A DNA stretch of 64,000 nt from Bacillus sp. EB106-08-02-XG196. Its GTDB lineage: Bacteria > Bacillota > Bacilli > Bacillales > Cytobacillaceae. The position numbers and the translations under genes were made by a program. A model generated the notes under the pieces. It did not search any database. It saw nothing but the letters and a program-made list of their open reading frames with translations, and was not told the origin of the DNA. Below are positions 34,239-42,233 of the stretch, piece after piece. Each line of letters starts with the position of its first letter. The first letter of the stretch is position 1. The stretch lies in assembly GCF_013396335.1 (NCBI RefSeq), contig NZ_JABWSY010000018.1, positions 58,096 through 122,095 on the forward strand, read 5' to 3'.

Positions 34239-35027
34239 TTACTTATTTAAGGCGTTAAGAACACTGGTTGTTACCCGGTCTACAATCAGGTTAATATCTC
34301 TTTCCGATAATGTCTGTTCATTCACGGAGGTCACTTTCATTGCATTCGTGCCTTTAGGGACATCAACGCCCTTTGGGGAAACTCCTTCTAATCCCATCAT
34401 GGTTTTAATATCAATTAGCTTAGCGACATTTTCTTTTGAAAGTTCTCGATCACCTTTTAATAGTCTGGAGATCCAATTAATTTTTGCTGTGAACTCTAAA
34501 GATTCCATTAAATAATATGCGTTTTCTAAATTCTTCCCCCATGTCAGGGCACCATGGTTTTCTAATAATACACCTTGATGTTCGTAGACATGTGTTTTGA
34601 TTGCCTTAGGTACTTCATCCGTTGATGGTGTCCCATATTGGGCTAATGGGATTGTCCCCAAGGATACAACAGCTTCGGGCATAATGGCCTGATCTAAAGA
34701 AATTCCTGCGATAGCAAAGGCAGTTGCATACGGGGGATGAACATGTAAAACAGCGTTTACATCCGGACGCTCTTGATAAACAAGCAGGTGCATTTTCATT
34801 TCCGAAGTAGGTTTATAATCACCTTCGAGGACATTCCCTTCACGATCTACTTTTATGATCATATCAGGTATTAAGAATCCTTTACTAACATTAGTTGGAG
34901 TGATTAAAAACTCATTTTCGCCAATACGGACAGAAATATTTCCATCATTGGCTGCAATGAACCCTTTTTCATATACTCGTTTTCCAATATCACATATTAG
35001 TTTTTTATATTTAATCTCGATAATCAT
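34239..35027 (-). CDS. Class II aldolase (fuculose-phosphate type) with helical tail
   Basis: A 262-residue zinc-dependent class II aldolase/adducin-domain protein. NDGNISVRIG, the zinc ligands HVHPPYATAFA and LLENHGALTWG, and the catalytic acid region around MPEAVV are present. It should cleave a sugar 1-phosphate to dihydroxyacetone phosphate and an aldehyde. Beyond the catalytic domain a linker (KGVDVPKGTNAMKV) leads to a terminal amphipathic helix ERDINLIVDRVTTSVLNAL that looks like a microcompartment encapsulation peptide, although no shell gene is in the window. Ribosome site is weak. Confidence 0.87.
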   Translation of the reverse strand: MIIEIKYKKLICDIGKRVYEKGFIAANDGNISVRIGENEFLITPTNVSKGFLIPDMIIKVDREGNVLEGDYKPTSEMKMHLLVYQERPDVNAVLHVHPPYATAFAIAGISLDQAIMPEAVVSLGTIPLAQYGTPSTDEVPKAIKTHVYEHQGVLLENHGALTWGKNLENAYYLMESLEFTAKINWISRLLKGDRELSKENVAKLIDIKTMMGLEGVSPKGVDVPKGTNAMKVTSVNEQTLSERDINLIVDRVTTSVLNALNK

Positions 35028-35171
35028 CTAAACCCTGCTTTCCGTTATGAAAACAATTGTTTAATAATAGTATACCCTTCTCTTAAATGATATTAGAGTT
35101 TTATGCCTAGGTTAAATTACCACAATCTTTTGAAAATTTGTTAATATGAAATCACGGAGAGGAGTTGGATT

Positions 35172-36203
35172 ATGAAGATACTTGTTTTAGGGGGAAGCCG
35201 CTTTTTAGGTAGAACATTTGTCGAGGTTGCTCAAAGGCAAAATCATGAGGTGACTATATTTAATCGTGGTAATCAAAATGAAGGGTTTAAAGAGGTAGAT
35301 ATTATTACTGGTGATCGTTTTGGTGACTTAAACGAACTTAAAAACCGCTATTGGGATACTGTATTAGACACAAGTGGATTTATTCCTTCCTCGGTATTAA
35401 AGTCCACCGAACTACTAAAAGACCGGGTAAAGCATTACACGTTTATTTCAAGTATTTCTGTTTACAAAGATTGGATTCAGGAAAATTTCGATGAATCTTA
35501 TCCTGTTTATGATATGTCATTAAAGGAAGCCAATGAGCTTTTTAAAAATGGTGCATATTATGAGTATTACGGGCAATTTAAGGCTTTATGTGAAGTTATT
35601 GCTGAGAAAAATATGCCTGGTCGTGTTTTGAATGTTCGTGCCGGGCAGTTAATTGGGCCTAATGATTATACGGACCGCATACCCTATTGGATACATAGGA
35701 TTGCAGCAGGCGGTAAAGTATTAGCGCCTGGTAATCCAAACAGGTCTGTACAGGTGATTGATAATAAAGACCTTTCAAATTGGATATTAAAGTTAATGAC
35801 GAATGAGACAGCAGGAACATTTAATGCAACCGGACCAGATTATAACCTTACCATGAACGATTTTCTCGATACTTGCATGAAGATAACAGGATCTAATGCT
35901 GAAGTCGTTTGGGCTTCTGAAAAATTTCTACTTGATAATAAGGTTGCCCCATGGACGGAAATGCCGCTTTGGGTGCCGGAAGAGTTCCCACTTGAACCGG
36001 AGCTTAAAGAACCTTGGAATGGCGCCTTTACCGTTAATATTTCGAAAGCAATTGAAAGCGGACTCAGCTTCCGGCCTATTGAGGAAAGTTTAGTGGAAAT
36101 TTATGAATGGGAAAAGCAGCGTAATCTGTCTGAGAACGAATGGGAATCTGGAATGCGTTCAAATCGTGAAAAAGAATTGCTTGAATTATGGTCTAGAAAA
36201 TAA
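35172..36203 (+). CDS. NAD-dependent epimerase/dehydratase-like SDR protein
   Basis: A 343-residue atypical SDR. The nucleotide loop LVLGGSRFLGRTFVE differs from the classical GxxGxxG by its GGxxFLG form, as in CSP41-like and isoflavone-reductase-like proteins. YEYYGQFKALCE provides a YxxxK-like motif (Y and K four apart). The substrate is unknown. Strong ribosome site GGAGAGGAG. It is a single-gene unit convergent with the ABC-F gene. Confidence 0.85.
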   Translation: MKILVLGGSRFLGRTFVEVAQRQNHEVTIFNRGNQNEGFKEVDIITGDRFGDLNELKNRYWDTVLDTSGFIPSSVLKSTELLKDRVKHYTFISSISVYKDWIQENFDESYPVYDMSLKEANELFKNGAYYEYYGQFKALCEVIAEKNMPGRVLNVRAGQLIGPNDYTDRIPYWIHRIAAGGKVLAPGNPNRSVQVIDNKDLSNWILKLMTNETAGTFNATGPDYNLTMNDFLDTCMKITGSNAEVVWASEKFLLDNKVAPWTEMPLWVPEEFPLEPELKEPWNGAFTVNISKAIESGLSFRPIEESLVEIYEWEKQRNLSENEWESGMRSNREKELLELWSRK

Positions 36204-36249
36204 GAAGTATCGATGAACGCAAATATATCTGATTTATCGCAGATATAAT

Positions 36250-36283
36250 AGAATAGCCCCTTCAATAGGGGCTATTCTTATGC
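36250..36283. terminator. Bidirectional terminator between the SDR and ABC-F genes
   Basis: GAATAGCCCC pairs with GGGGCTATTC around a short loop. Confidence 0.85.
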
Positions 36284-36288
36284 ATATT

Positions 36289-37995
36289 TTACATTAATTT
36301 TCTTTTTTGCTTTAATAGTTCGTTGAATTCATGATCTAATTCTACGTATTTAGGATTTTTTTGGTCAATTAGTGATAGTTCACCCAAAATCAAAGAAATT
36401 CTATTTTCTATTATCATTAACGTTTCTTTAACATTAATAGGTTCTCCGCTATTTTTATTAAAGTACTCTTCTGGCTTCATTTCCAAACGCTTTATCCTCT
36501 GATTATCAAATACCAGGAGCTTATCACAAAGCTTATTCAAGAAATAGTAATCGTGCGAAACGGTAATAATCGTACCTGTGAATTCATTTAGTGTTTTTTC
36601 TAGCTGCTCTCTGCTTGGTAAGTCTAAATGATTGGTTGGTTCATCCAAGATTAGAACATCATATTCCTTCATAAGCATGTCAACTAACTTCACTCTTGTT
36701 CTCTCTCCGAGACTCAAAGTTCTGATGGGCTTCGTAATAAACTGTTCTTTTAATCCGAGATTGGCAAATAATGTCCTCGCCTTGAGTATGTTTTCTCGGT
36801 CAGTAAACCCTAATGCCTCTAAGGCAGTTTTATCAGCTGGTAAGTCGTCAACATCCTGACTTAGGTAAGCAACCTTTAAAGATTCACTTTTCCAAAGCTC
36901 ACCGCTAGTAACTGGTGTTTCACCAAGGAGCATCTTAATTAAGGTTGTTTTACCGCAGCCGTTTTCTCCTAATAAACCAATACGCTCTCCGTGATTAATA
37001 TAAAAATGAGAATCTTGAAATAGGGATCTTGCTTCAAACGTCTTTGTTACACTCTTTGCCTCAATAATACTTTTACCTCTATTTCCTTTCGTATCAAACT
37101 GAAATCTGACCTTTTTCTCCTCAAGAGGTTTGTCAACCTTGTTTTTTTCAAGCTCGCTCTGGAGACGTTTCATTTTTGATTTCACCTGGGCATCACGTTT
37201 TTTCGCCTTAACTCGGTGATATTCTTTATGTCCATAATCTCTGCCTTGTTTTGTTGATGTTATGTGAGCTTTCTCTGACCATGAAGATAATTGCTCCATT
37301 TGCATTTCTATGTCTTCTTTTTTGCGTTGTTGTACCTCATAATGGTGCATTTGTGTTTCCAGCCTGTGCTGCTTCTCCTTCTGATAATCACTGTAGTTAC
37401 CATTGTAAAAGTTAATCTTTTTATTCTCTATCTCAAAAATCCGTGTCACCGTTTTATCCAAAAAATGACGATCGTGAGAAATTATCAGCACGGGTCCTTT
37501 AAATTTCTTTAACTCTTCAATCAACCATTCTATCCCTTTAAAATCTAGGTGGTTGGTTGGCTCATCGAGAATTAAGAATCCTGGTTTGGAAGCCCACACG
37601 TTTGATAATGCGAGTTTCAACTTTTCACCACCACTTAAATGGTTTAAACGCTTCTCTTCCCATTCATAAACCTTTTTCAGTCCTAATTCACTTGAGTGCT
37701 GCAAGATTTCTCCCTCAGCTGATAGAGAATTTTGAAATTCATTGCCTTCGTAATCAATGGACTGCGTCAGGTAACCAATCTTTAATTCCGGCGATTTTTC
37801 AACGAAACCCTTATCTGGTATGAGCTTACCAGTAAGGATATTGGCCAATGTTGTTTTGCCGGTGCCATTATAACCGACGAGACCAATTCTTTCTCCGTTT
37901 TTTATATCAAAAGAAATATTGTCTAGGATTTTCCTTAGATTAAAGTTCATTTCTATTCCAGTTGCTTTTATTATCGATAAATTATTTTTGTTCAT
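36289..37995 (-). CDS. ABC-F ribosome-protection ATPase (VmlR/Vga-like)
   Basis: A 568-residue ABC-F protein with two ATPase domains: Walker A GYNGTGKTT, signature LSGGEKLKL and LILDEPTNHLD in the first; GENGCGKTT, LSLGERTRV and LILDEPTNHLD in the second, joined by a long charged linker (HHYEVQQRKKEDIEMQMEQL region). There are no membrane segments. Antibiotic-resistance ABC-F proteins such as VmlR eject lincosamides, streptogramin A or pleuromutilins from ribosomes. The frame is open to 38169, but ATG 37995 follows GGAAGGGAG; the extra codons lie over an attenuator leader. Which drugs it protects from cannot be told. Confidence 0.9.
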   Translation of the reverse strand: MNKNNLSIIKATGIEMNFNLRKILDNISFDIKNGERIGLVGYNGTGKTTLANILTGKLIPDKGFVEKSPELKIGYLTQSIDYEGNEFQNSLSAEGEILQHSSELGLKKVYEWEEKRLNHLSGGEKLKLALSNVWASKPGFLILDEPTNHLDFKGIEWLIEELKKFKGPVLIISHDRHFLDKTVTRIFEIENKKINFYNGNYSDYQKEKQHRLETQMHHYEVQQRKKEDIEMQMEQLSSWSEKAHITSTKQGRDYGHKEYHRVKAKKRDAQVKSKMKRLQSELEKNKVDKPLEEKKVRFQFDTKGNRGKSIIEAKSVTKTFEARSLFQDSHFYINHGERIGLLGENGCGKTTLIKMLLGETPVTSGELWKSESLKVAYLSQDVDDLPADKTALEALGFTDRENILKARTLFANLGLKEQFITKPIRTLSLGERTRVKLVDMLMKEYDVLILDEPTNHLDLPSREQLEKTLNEFTGTIITVSHDYYFLNKLCDKLLVFDNQRIKRLEMKPEEYFNKNSGEPINVKETLMIIENRISLILGELSLIDQKNPKYVELDHEFNELLKQKRKLM

Positions 37996-38028
37996 AAAAA
38001 AACTCCCTTCCATTGAACCTGAAGAGAG
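37996..38028 (-). terminator. Attenuator hairpin just before the ABC-F start codon
   Basis: On the minus strand CTCTCTTC (38028-38021) pairs with GAAGGGAG (38010-38003), followed by seven T (38002-37996) and then the ATG. The downstream arm contains the ribosome site, so folding would both end transcription and hide the start. Confidence 0.75.
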
Positions 38029-38163
38029 TGTTTGAGTCATGTCGTTTACGCATTCATAAAAAGCATACGTTAATAAACCTATAAAGGCCTTTACTAACGA
38101 TGTTTGATTGAAATATAAACGTTCAGGACTAAAAAAGGATAGACTAATCCTATTCTTCAGGTT
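38016..38163 (-). promoter_or_regulatory. Antiterminator pairing in the ABC-F leader
   Basis: AACCTGAAG at 38163-38155 (minus strand) is exactly complementary to CTTCAGGTT at 38024-38016, which overlaps the upstream arm of the terminator. The two foldings exclude each other, the arrangement expected for ribosome-stalling attenuation. Confidence 0.6.
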
Positions 38164-38165
38164 CA

Positions 38166-38234
38166 CCATTTTTCGCTATTCGAATAAATGTGCTGAAAAA
38201 ATAAGATTATAACTTCATTCCTCTTTACCATTCC
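38166..38234 (-). CDS. Candidate leader peptide of the ABC-F gene
   Basis: On the minus strand an ATG opens a 22-codon frame (MVKRNEVIILFFQHIYSNSE, then KW and TGA) that ends just before the antiterminator arm at 38163. A ribosome stalled by drug on this frame could keep the terminator from forming. The purine stretch GTAAAGGA is close to the ATG, so initiation would be weak; translation is unproven. Confidence 0.35.
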
Positions 38235-38252
38235 TTTACGTTTGTTATATAT

Positions 38253-38282
38253 ATTGTATTTTACCTAAACCGAAATTGTCAA
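38253..38282 (-). promoter_or_regulatory. SigA-type promoter of the ABC-F gene
   Basis: On the minus strand TTGACA (38282-38277) and TACAAT (38258-38253) are separated by 18 bases. It implies a leader of about 250 bases before the start codon. Confidence 0.65.
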
Positions 38283-38298
38283 TCATTTCCCATCTAAA

Positions 38299-38328
38299 AA
38301 ACCACCATGCAAAAGCTGCATGGTGGTA
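38299..38328 (-). terminator. Terminator of the aconitase gene
   Basis: ACCACCATGCA pairs with TGCATGGTGGT around a five-base loop just after the stop codon; the minus-strand flank TTTTTTAGATGGG provides T. Confidence 0.85.
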
Positions 38329-38334
38329 TGAATA

Positions 38335-41046
38335 TTATGCTTCTTGTAATTTTTCGCGAAGTACCATTGGAAGGATACCGCCATGACGGTAGTAATCAAT
38401 TTCAACTTCGGAATCAAAGCGAACAAGTACTTCAAATTCTTTCTTGTTGCCATTTTCGTCAGTTGCAGTAACTTTTAGTAAATCACGTGGTTTTACGTCT
38501 TCTCCAACTTGGACATCGATTGTTTCTTTTCCAGTTAAACCAAGTGTTTCAGCGCTTTCGCCATCTTTAAATTGAAGTGGAAGAACACCCATTAACACCA
38601 GGTTAGAACGGTGAATACGCTCGAAGCTTTCAGCAAGAACTGTTTTAATGCCTAGAAGGTTTGTACCTTTTGCAGCCCAGTCACGAGAAGAGCCCATTCC
38701 GTAATCTTTTCCAGCAAGTACAATAAGTCCAGTGCCGTTTTCTTTGTATTTCATGCAAGCATCATAGATCGGTGTCACTTCGCCTGTTGGCCAGTAAGTA
38801 GTTACTCCACCTTCTGTACCTGGTGCGATTTGGTTACGGATACGAATGTTTGCAAATGTTCCACGCATCATTACTTCGTGGTTACCACGACGAGAACCGT
38901 ATGAGTTAAAGTCACGTGGCTGAACGCCTTTTTCCAATAAATATTTACCAGCTGGAGTGTTCTTACCAATTGCTCCTGCAGGTGAAATGTGGTCAGTTGT
39001 AACAGAATCCCCAAATTTTGCTACTACACGCAGGTCAGTTAATGGTTCAACAGTACCCGGTTCAGGTGATAACCCCTCAAAGAATGGCGGGTTTGCAATG
39101 TAAGTGGAATCTTCATCCCAAGTATATAATGGCTCATTGCTAGTTTTGATTTCGTTCCAACGCTCGTTATCTCCGAATACATTTGCATATTCACTGCGGA
39201 ATAGTTCAGGAGTAACGGTGCGTTTCACAACTTCATTTACTTCAGCAGTTGAAGGCCAAATATCTTTGAAGAAAACATCGTTACCATCTTTGTCTTTACC
39301 AATTGATTCAGAAGCAAAGTCAATGTTCACTGTACCAGCTAAAGCATAAGCAACAACTAATGGTGGTGAAGCAAGATAGTTACCTTTTACAAGCGGATGA
39401 ATACGTCCTTCAAAGTTACGGTTACCTGAAAGTACAGATGTAACTAATAGATCGTTTTCAGCAATTGTTTTTTCAATTTCTTCTTTTAATGGACCGGAGT
39501 TACCGATACATGTTGTACAGCCATACCCAACAAGGTTGAAGCCGATTTGCTCTAAATATGGAAGTAATCCAGAATCACGAAGGTATCCAGTTACAACTTT
39601 AGAACCTGGTGCTAATGAAGTTTTAACAAACTTAGGAACTTCCATTCCAAGTTCAACTGCTCTTTTCGCAACAAGACCTGCACCCACTAATACATATGGG
39701 TTAGAAGTGTTTGTACAGCTAGTGATAGAAGCAATTGCAACGGCACCTGTTTTAATTGTTGTTTCGTCACCGTTTTGGAAATTAACAACAGCTGACTTTT
39801 CAAGCTCATCCGCTTGTAAGCCGAAGCCTTGGTTTCCTTGTGGAGCAGAAACTGCCTTTACGAACTCTTCTTTCATTTTTGAAAGTGGAATCAAATCTTG
39901 TGGACGCTTAGGACCTGAAAGATTTGCTTCAATAATAGAAAGATCAATTTCAACTACATTTGTATAAACAGGCTCTAGAGTTGGATCAAAGAATAATCCG
40001 TTTGCTTTGCAATATTGTTCGACAACATTGATTTGCTCTTCTTCACGGCCAGTTAAACGCATATAAGCAAGTGATTCATCATCAATTGGGAAGAATCCAC
40101 ATGTTGCACCATATTCAGGAGCCATGTTCGCAATTGTTGCACGGTCTGCTAATGGAAGTACAGATACTCCAGGACCGAAGAATTCAACAAATTTGCCAAC
40201 TACACCCTGGCTGCGAAGTACTTGAGTTACTTTTAGAGCAAGGTCAGTTGCAGTAGCGCCATTTGGAAGCTCACCTGTTAACTTAACCCCAACTACTTCA
40301 GGTACTGGGAAGTATGAAGGCTGTCCAAGCATTCCTGCTTCTGCTTCAATACCGCCAACGCCCCATCCAAGAACGCCTAGACCATTAATCATCGTTGTAT
40401 GTGAGTCAGTTCCAACTAATGTATCTGGATATGCTTCTAATTCGCCGTCAGCCGTTTCTGCTACGTGAACAACGTCTGCTAAGTACTCAAGATTAACTTG
40501 GTGTACGATACCCGTTGCAGGTGGAACAGCACGATAGTTATTAAAAGATTTTTGAGCCCAGCTTAGGAACTGGTAACGCTCTGCATTACGTTCAAATTCT
40601 AAATCCATATTTACTCGTAATGAGTCAGCTGAACCGTAAGCATCAACCTGTACAGAGTGGTCGATTACAAGGTCAACAGTTTTCTCTGGATTAATCTTAT
40701 CTGGATCCCCGCCAAGGTCCGCCATTGCTTTTCTTAATGAAGCAAGGTCAACGACTGCTGGAACTCCAGTGAAGTCTTGTAGAATTACACGAGATGGCTT
40801 GAATGGAACGTCCACTTCTTTAAGCTCATCTGTTCCCCATTTTGCTAAGTTTTCAACGTGCTCCTTTGCGATGACACGGCCATCGTATTGACGAAGCACA
40901 GATTCAAGTAATACTTTTACGGAATATGGCAATTTAGAAACCTTGCCAATACCAGCCTCTTCAAGTGCACTTAAGCGGTAATAGTGGTAGCGTTTACCGT
41001 TAACTTCAAAAGAAGTACGTGCGTTAAATACGTCATTTTTCACCAT
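38335..41046 (-). CDS. acnA: Aconitate hydratase
   Basis: A 903-residue aconitase (CitB in B. subtilis). The 4Fe-4S cysteines are in SITSCTNTSNP and GYGCTTCIGNSGPL, and the swivel domain carries GKDYGMGSSRDWAAKG. It converts citrate to isocitrate in the TCA cycle, and the apo-form of CitB-type enzymes binds iron-responsive RNA. The length equals that of the B. subtilis enzyme. A CcpC-type box lies upstream at 41194-41208. The gene is monocistronic between its own promoter and terminator. Confidence 0.97.
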   Translation of the reverse strand: MVKNDVFNARTSFEVNGKRYHYYRLSALEEAGIGKVSKLPYSVKVLLESVLRQYDGRVIAKEHVENLAKWGTDELKEVDVPFKPSRVILQDFTGVPAVVDLASLRKAMADLGGDPDKINPEKTVDLVIDHSVQVDAYGSADSLRVNMDLEFERNAERYQFLSWAQKSFNNYRAVPPATGIVHQVNLEYLADVVHVAETADGELEAYPDTLVGTDSHTTMINGLGVLGWGVGGIEAEAGMLGQPSYFPVPEVVGVKLTGELPNGATATDLALKVTQVLRSQGVVGKFVEFFGPGVSVLPLADRATIANMAPEYGATCGFFPIDDESLAYMRLTGREEEQINVVEQYCKANGLFFDPTLEPVYTNVVEIDLSIIEANLSGPKRPQDLIPLSKMKEEFVKAVSAPQGNQGFGLQADELEKSAVVNFQNGDETTIKTGAVAIASITSCTNTSNPYVLVGAGLVAKRAVELGMEVPKFVKTSLAPGSKVVTGYLRDSGLLPYLEQIGFNLVGYGCTTCIGNSGPLKEEIEKTIAENDLLVTSVLSGNRNFEGRIHPLVKGNYLASPPLVVAYALAGTVNIDFASESIGKDKDGNDVFFKDIWPSTAEVNEVVKRTVTPELFRSEYANVFGDNERWNEIKTSNEPLYTWDEDSTYIANPPFFEGLSPEPGTVEPLTDLRVVAKFGDSVTTDHISPAGAIGKNTPAGKYLLEKGVQPRDFNSYGSRRGNHEVMMRGTFANIRIRNQIAPGTEGGVTTYWPTGEVTPIYDACMKYKENGTGLIVLAGKDYGMGSSRDWAAKGTNLLGIKTVLAESFERIHRSNLVLMGVLPLQFKDGESAETLGLTGKETIDVQVGEDVKPRDLLKVTATDENGNKKEFEVLVRFDSEVEIDYYRHGGILPMVLREKLQEA

Positions 41047-41193
41047 TGTAAAGCCCCCTCATTCGTCATACATTAACTAAATTAACGAAAAGTCGAAAAG
41101 TTTGAATATTCCTATTCATTCCTACTTTTCTCACAATTCTAATCTTAATACAACCTTTTACATAAGTAAATAACAAGAAAGTTATTGTACGTG

Positions 41194-41208
41194 ATAAGTT
41201 TTTCTTAT
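41194..41208. promoter_or_regulatory. CcpC-type operator upstream of acnA
   Basis: ATAA-GTTTTTC-TTAT is an exact match to the ATAA-N7-TTAT dyad recognised by CcpC, the citrate-responsive LysR repressor of B. subtilis citB and citZ. The distance to acnA (about 150 bases) allows a role in its promoter. Confidence 0.55.
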
Positions 41209-41365
41209 GTTTTTTATGTAAAGTGTTCGAAATATTTAGAAAAATCTTATAAGGCCGTATAACAGGAAAATGTTAAAGATTAGAATTGTTAACGCTTTTA
41301 TTATCTCAAAAAACTTTTTTGTTGTCATTTATTTTCCCTTAAAAGGAAATATTATCACTATCGAA

Positions 41366-41385
41366 GAGAATTCTACTGAATTCTC
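41366..41385 (+). repeat. Perfect hairpin next to the sspO ribosome site
   Basis: GAGAATTC and GAATTCTC flank the loop TACT. The strong ribosome site AGGAGGTGAT begins three to four bases later. It may stabilise the 5' end of the mRNA; that is inference. Confidence 0.5.
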
Positions 41386-41401
41386 CTAGGAGGTGATTGG
41401 G

Positions 41402-41551
41402 ATGCAAAGAAGAAAGTCAAATCATGTAATTCCTGGTGCGAATGCTGCTAAAGGCCAGGGGCAAGGTGCAGGTTTTAACGAAGAAATGGCAAACGAACCT
41501 TTAACCATTAAGGAAAAAATGAACAATAAAAAACGAAAAAAGAATCAATAG
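41402..41551 (+). CDS. sspO: Small acid-soluble spore protein O
   Basis: A 49-residue protein starting MQRRKSNHVIPGANAAKGQG, with GFNEEMANEPLTIKEK and a Lys-rich end; this is SspO (CotK). Expressed in the forespore in B. subtilis from an operon with sspP. Here a terminator and a minus-strand gene separate it from sspP, so the operon is split. Near-ideal ribosome site CTAGGAGGTGATTGGG. Confidence 0.95.
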   Translation: MQRRKSNHVIPGANAAKGQGQGAGFNEEMANEPLTIKEKMNNKKRKKNQ

Positions 41552-41552
41552 G

Positions 41553-41591
41553 CAGTTAAAAAAGCAGGAGCACTCCCCCTGCTTTTTAACC
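41553..41591. terminator. Terminator after sspO
   Basis: GTTAAAAAAGCAGG pairs with CCTGCTTTTTAAC. It can also serve the convergent gene at 41598. Confidence 0.85.
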
Positions 41592-41597
41592 TTGGTT

Positions 41598-41870
41598 TTA
41601 TTCAGGAAGATTTACTTCTGTTACGATGCTTTGCAAATCCCGTTGAAAACGCTCAAGTTGTGCTCGTTGGTGTTCGGAAGCAACTTCAAGTGCATTTTCA
41701 ATTTGCTGATAGGCTTCGTTCACTTCTTCTTTTAAATGCTTCAATTGATGTCCGTAACTTGCACTATCACTAATAATGGTTGCTGCAAGTCCTTGGGCCT
41801 CTTCATATCCTTGCTGAGCAGCTTGAAAAGCTTGCTGCTTATCCTTATTGTACGGAAACTTTTGAGTCAC
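41598..41870 (-). CDS. Coiled-coil protein of unknown function between sspO and sspP
   Basis: A 90-residue Gln-, Glu- and Ala-rich protein, MTQKFPYNKDKQQAFQAAQQ, then helical to the end. Heptad-like spacing suggests a coiled coil. The frame is open to 41891, but GGAGGGG lies nine bases before the GTG at 41870, which is the likelier start. No family recognised; the neighbourhood of sspO, sspP and cotM makes a sporulation role plausible. It breaks the sspP-sspO operon known from B. subtilis. Confidence 0.65.
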   Translation of the reverse strand: MTQKFPYNKDKQQAFQAAQQGYEEAQGLAATIISDSASYGHQLKHLKEEVNEAYQQIENALEVASEHQRAQLERFQRDLQSIVTEVNLPE

Positions 41871-41981
41871 GATATCACTCCCCTCCAACATTTATAACGT
41901 TAAATTGCGCACCTTGAACAGAAAATATTCAGCATAAAAAGTCTGCAGCATTACATCCTAACAATATAGGAGGGATGAAAA

Positions 41982-42122
41982 ATGGTGAACAAAAACGACG
42001 GCAAGGATATGAGAAGAAATCAGCCCAAGATATCTGGCCAGCCTGAGCCTATGAGTGGTTCAAAAAAAGTAAAGAATCGCAACCATACACGTGCAAAACA
42101 TAATTCACACCATGATATGTAG
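41982..42122 (+). CDS. sspP: Small acid-soluble spore protein P
   Basis: A 46-residue protein, MVNKNDGKDMRRNQPKISGQ, then GSKKVKNRNHTRAKHNSHHD. It matches SspP (CotL), rich in Lys, Arg, Asn and His. AGGAGGG precedes the ATG. Its stop codon lies at the edge of a dispersed-repeat-like sequence. Confidence 0.94.
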   Translation: MVNKNDGKDMRRNQPKISGQPEPMSGSKKVKNRNHTRAKHNSHHDM

Positions 42123-42198
42123 AAAAGCGGAAGGCGCCTGTAGCTAGACAAATAGAAAAGCGATGTGACTGGGATCTAGATAGGACCAAAATAATAGT
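42120..42198. repeat. Dispersed intergenic repeat-like element
   Basis: The sequence holds AGAAAAGCG twice (42121-42129 and 42155-42163), with GGCGCCTGTAGCTAGACA between and CTGGGATCTAGATAGG after. Very similar GAAAAGCGCAAGCGCCTGTAGCTAG-like elements are scattered between genes of many Bacillus-group genomes. No second full copy is visible in this window, so the repeat status rests on memory. Confidence 0.4.
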
Positions 42199-42233
42199 TC
42201 TAACCCCCTCTAGACCGTAGAGGGGGTTAGATT
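42198..42233 (-). terminator. Terminator of selA
   Basis: CTAACCCCCTCTA pairs with TAGAGGGGGTTAG around a five-base loop, directly after the selA stop on the minus strand. Confidence 0.85.

Larger units (their letters stand above)
41047..41401. other. Divergent control region between acnA and sspO
   Basis: This 355-base region has no gene. It holds the CcpC-type box, promoter-like AT-rich segments for acnA and a hairpin just before the sspO ribosome site. I could not fix a sigma-G promoter for sspO with confidence. Confidence 0.6.

Noticed and set aside
36289..38169. ABC-F protein starting at 38169
   Set aside because: The additional 58 codons span the attenuator and are hydrophobic and unlike ABC-F N termini; they are leader sequence.
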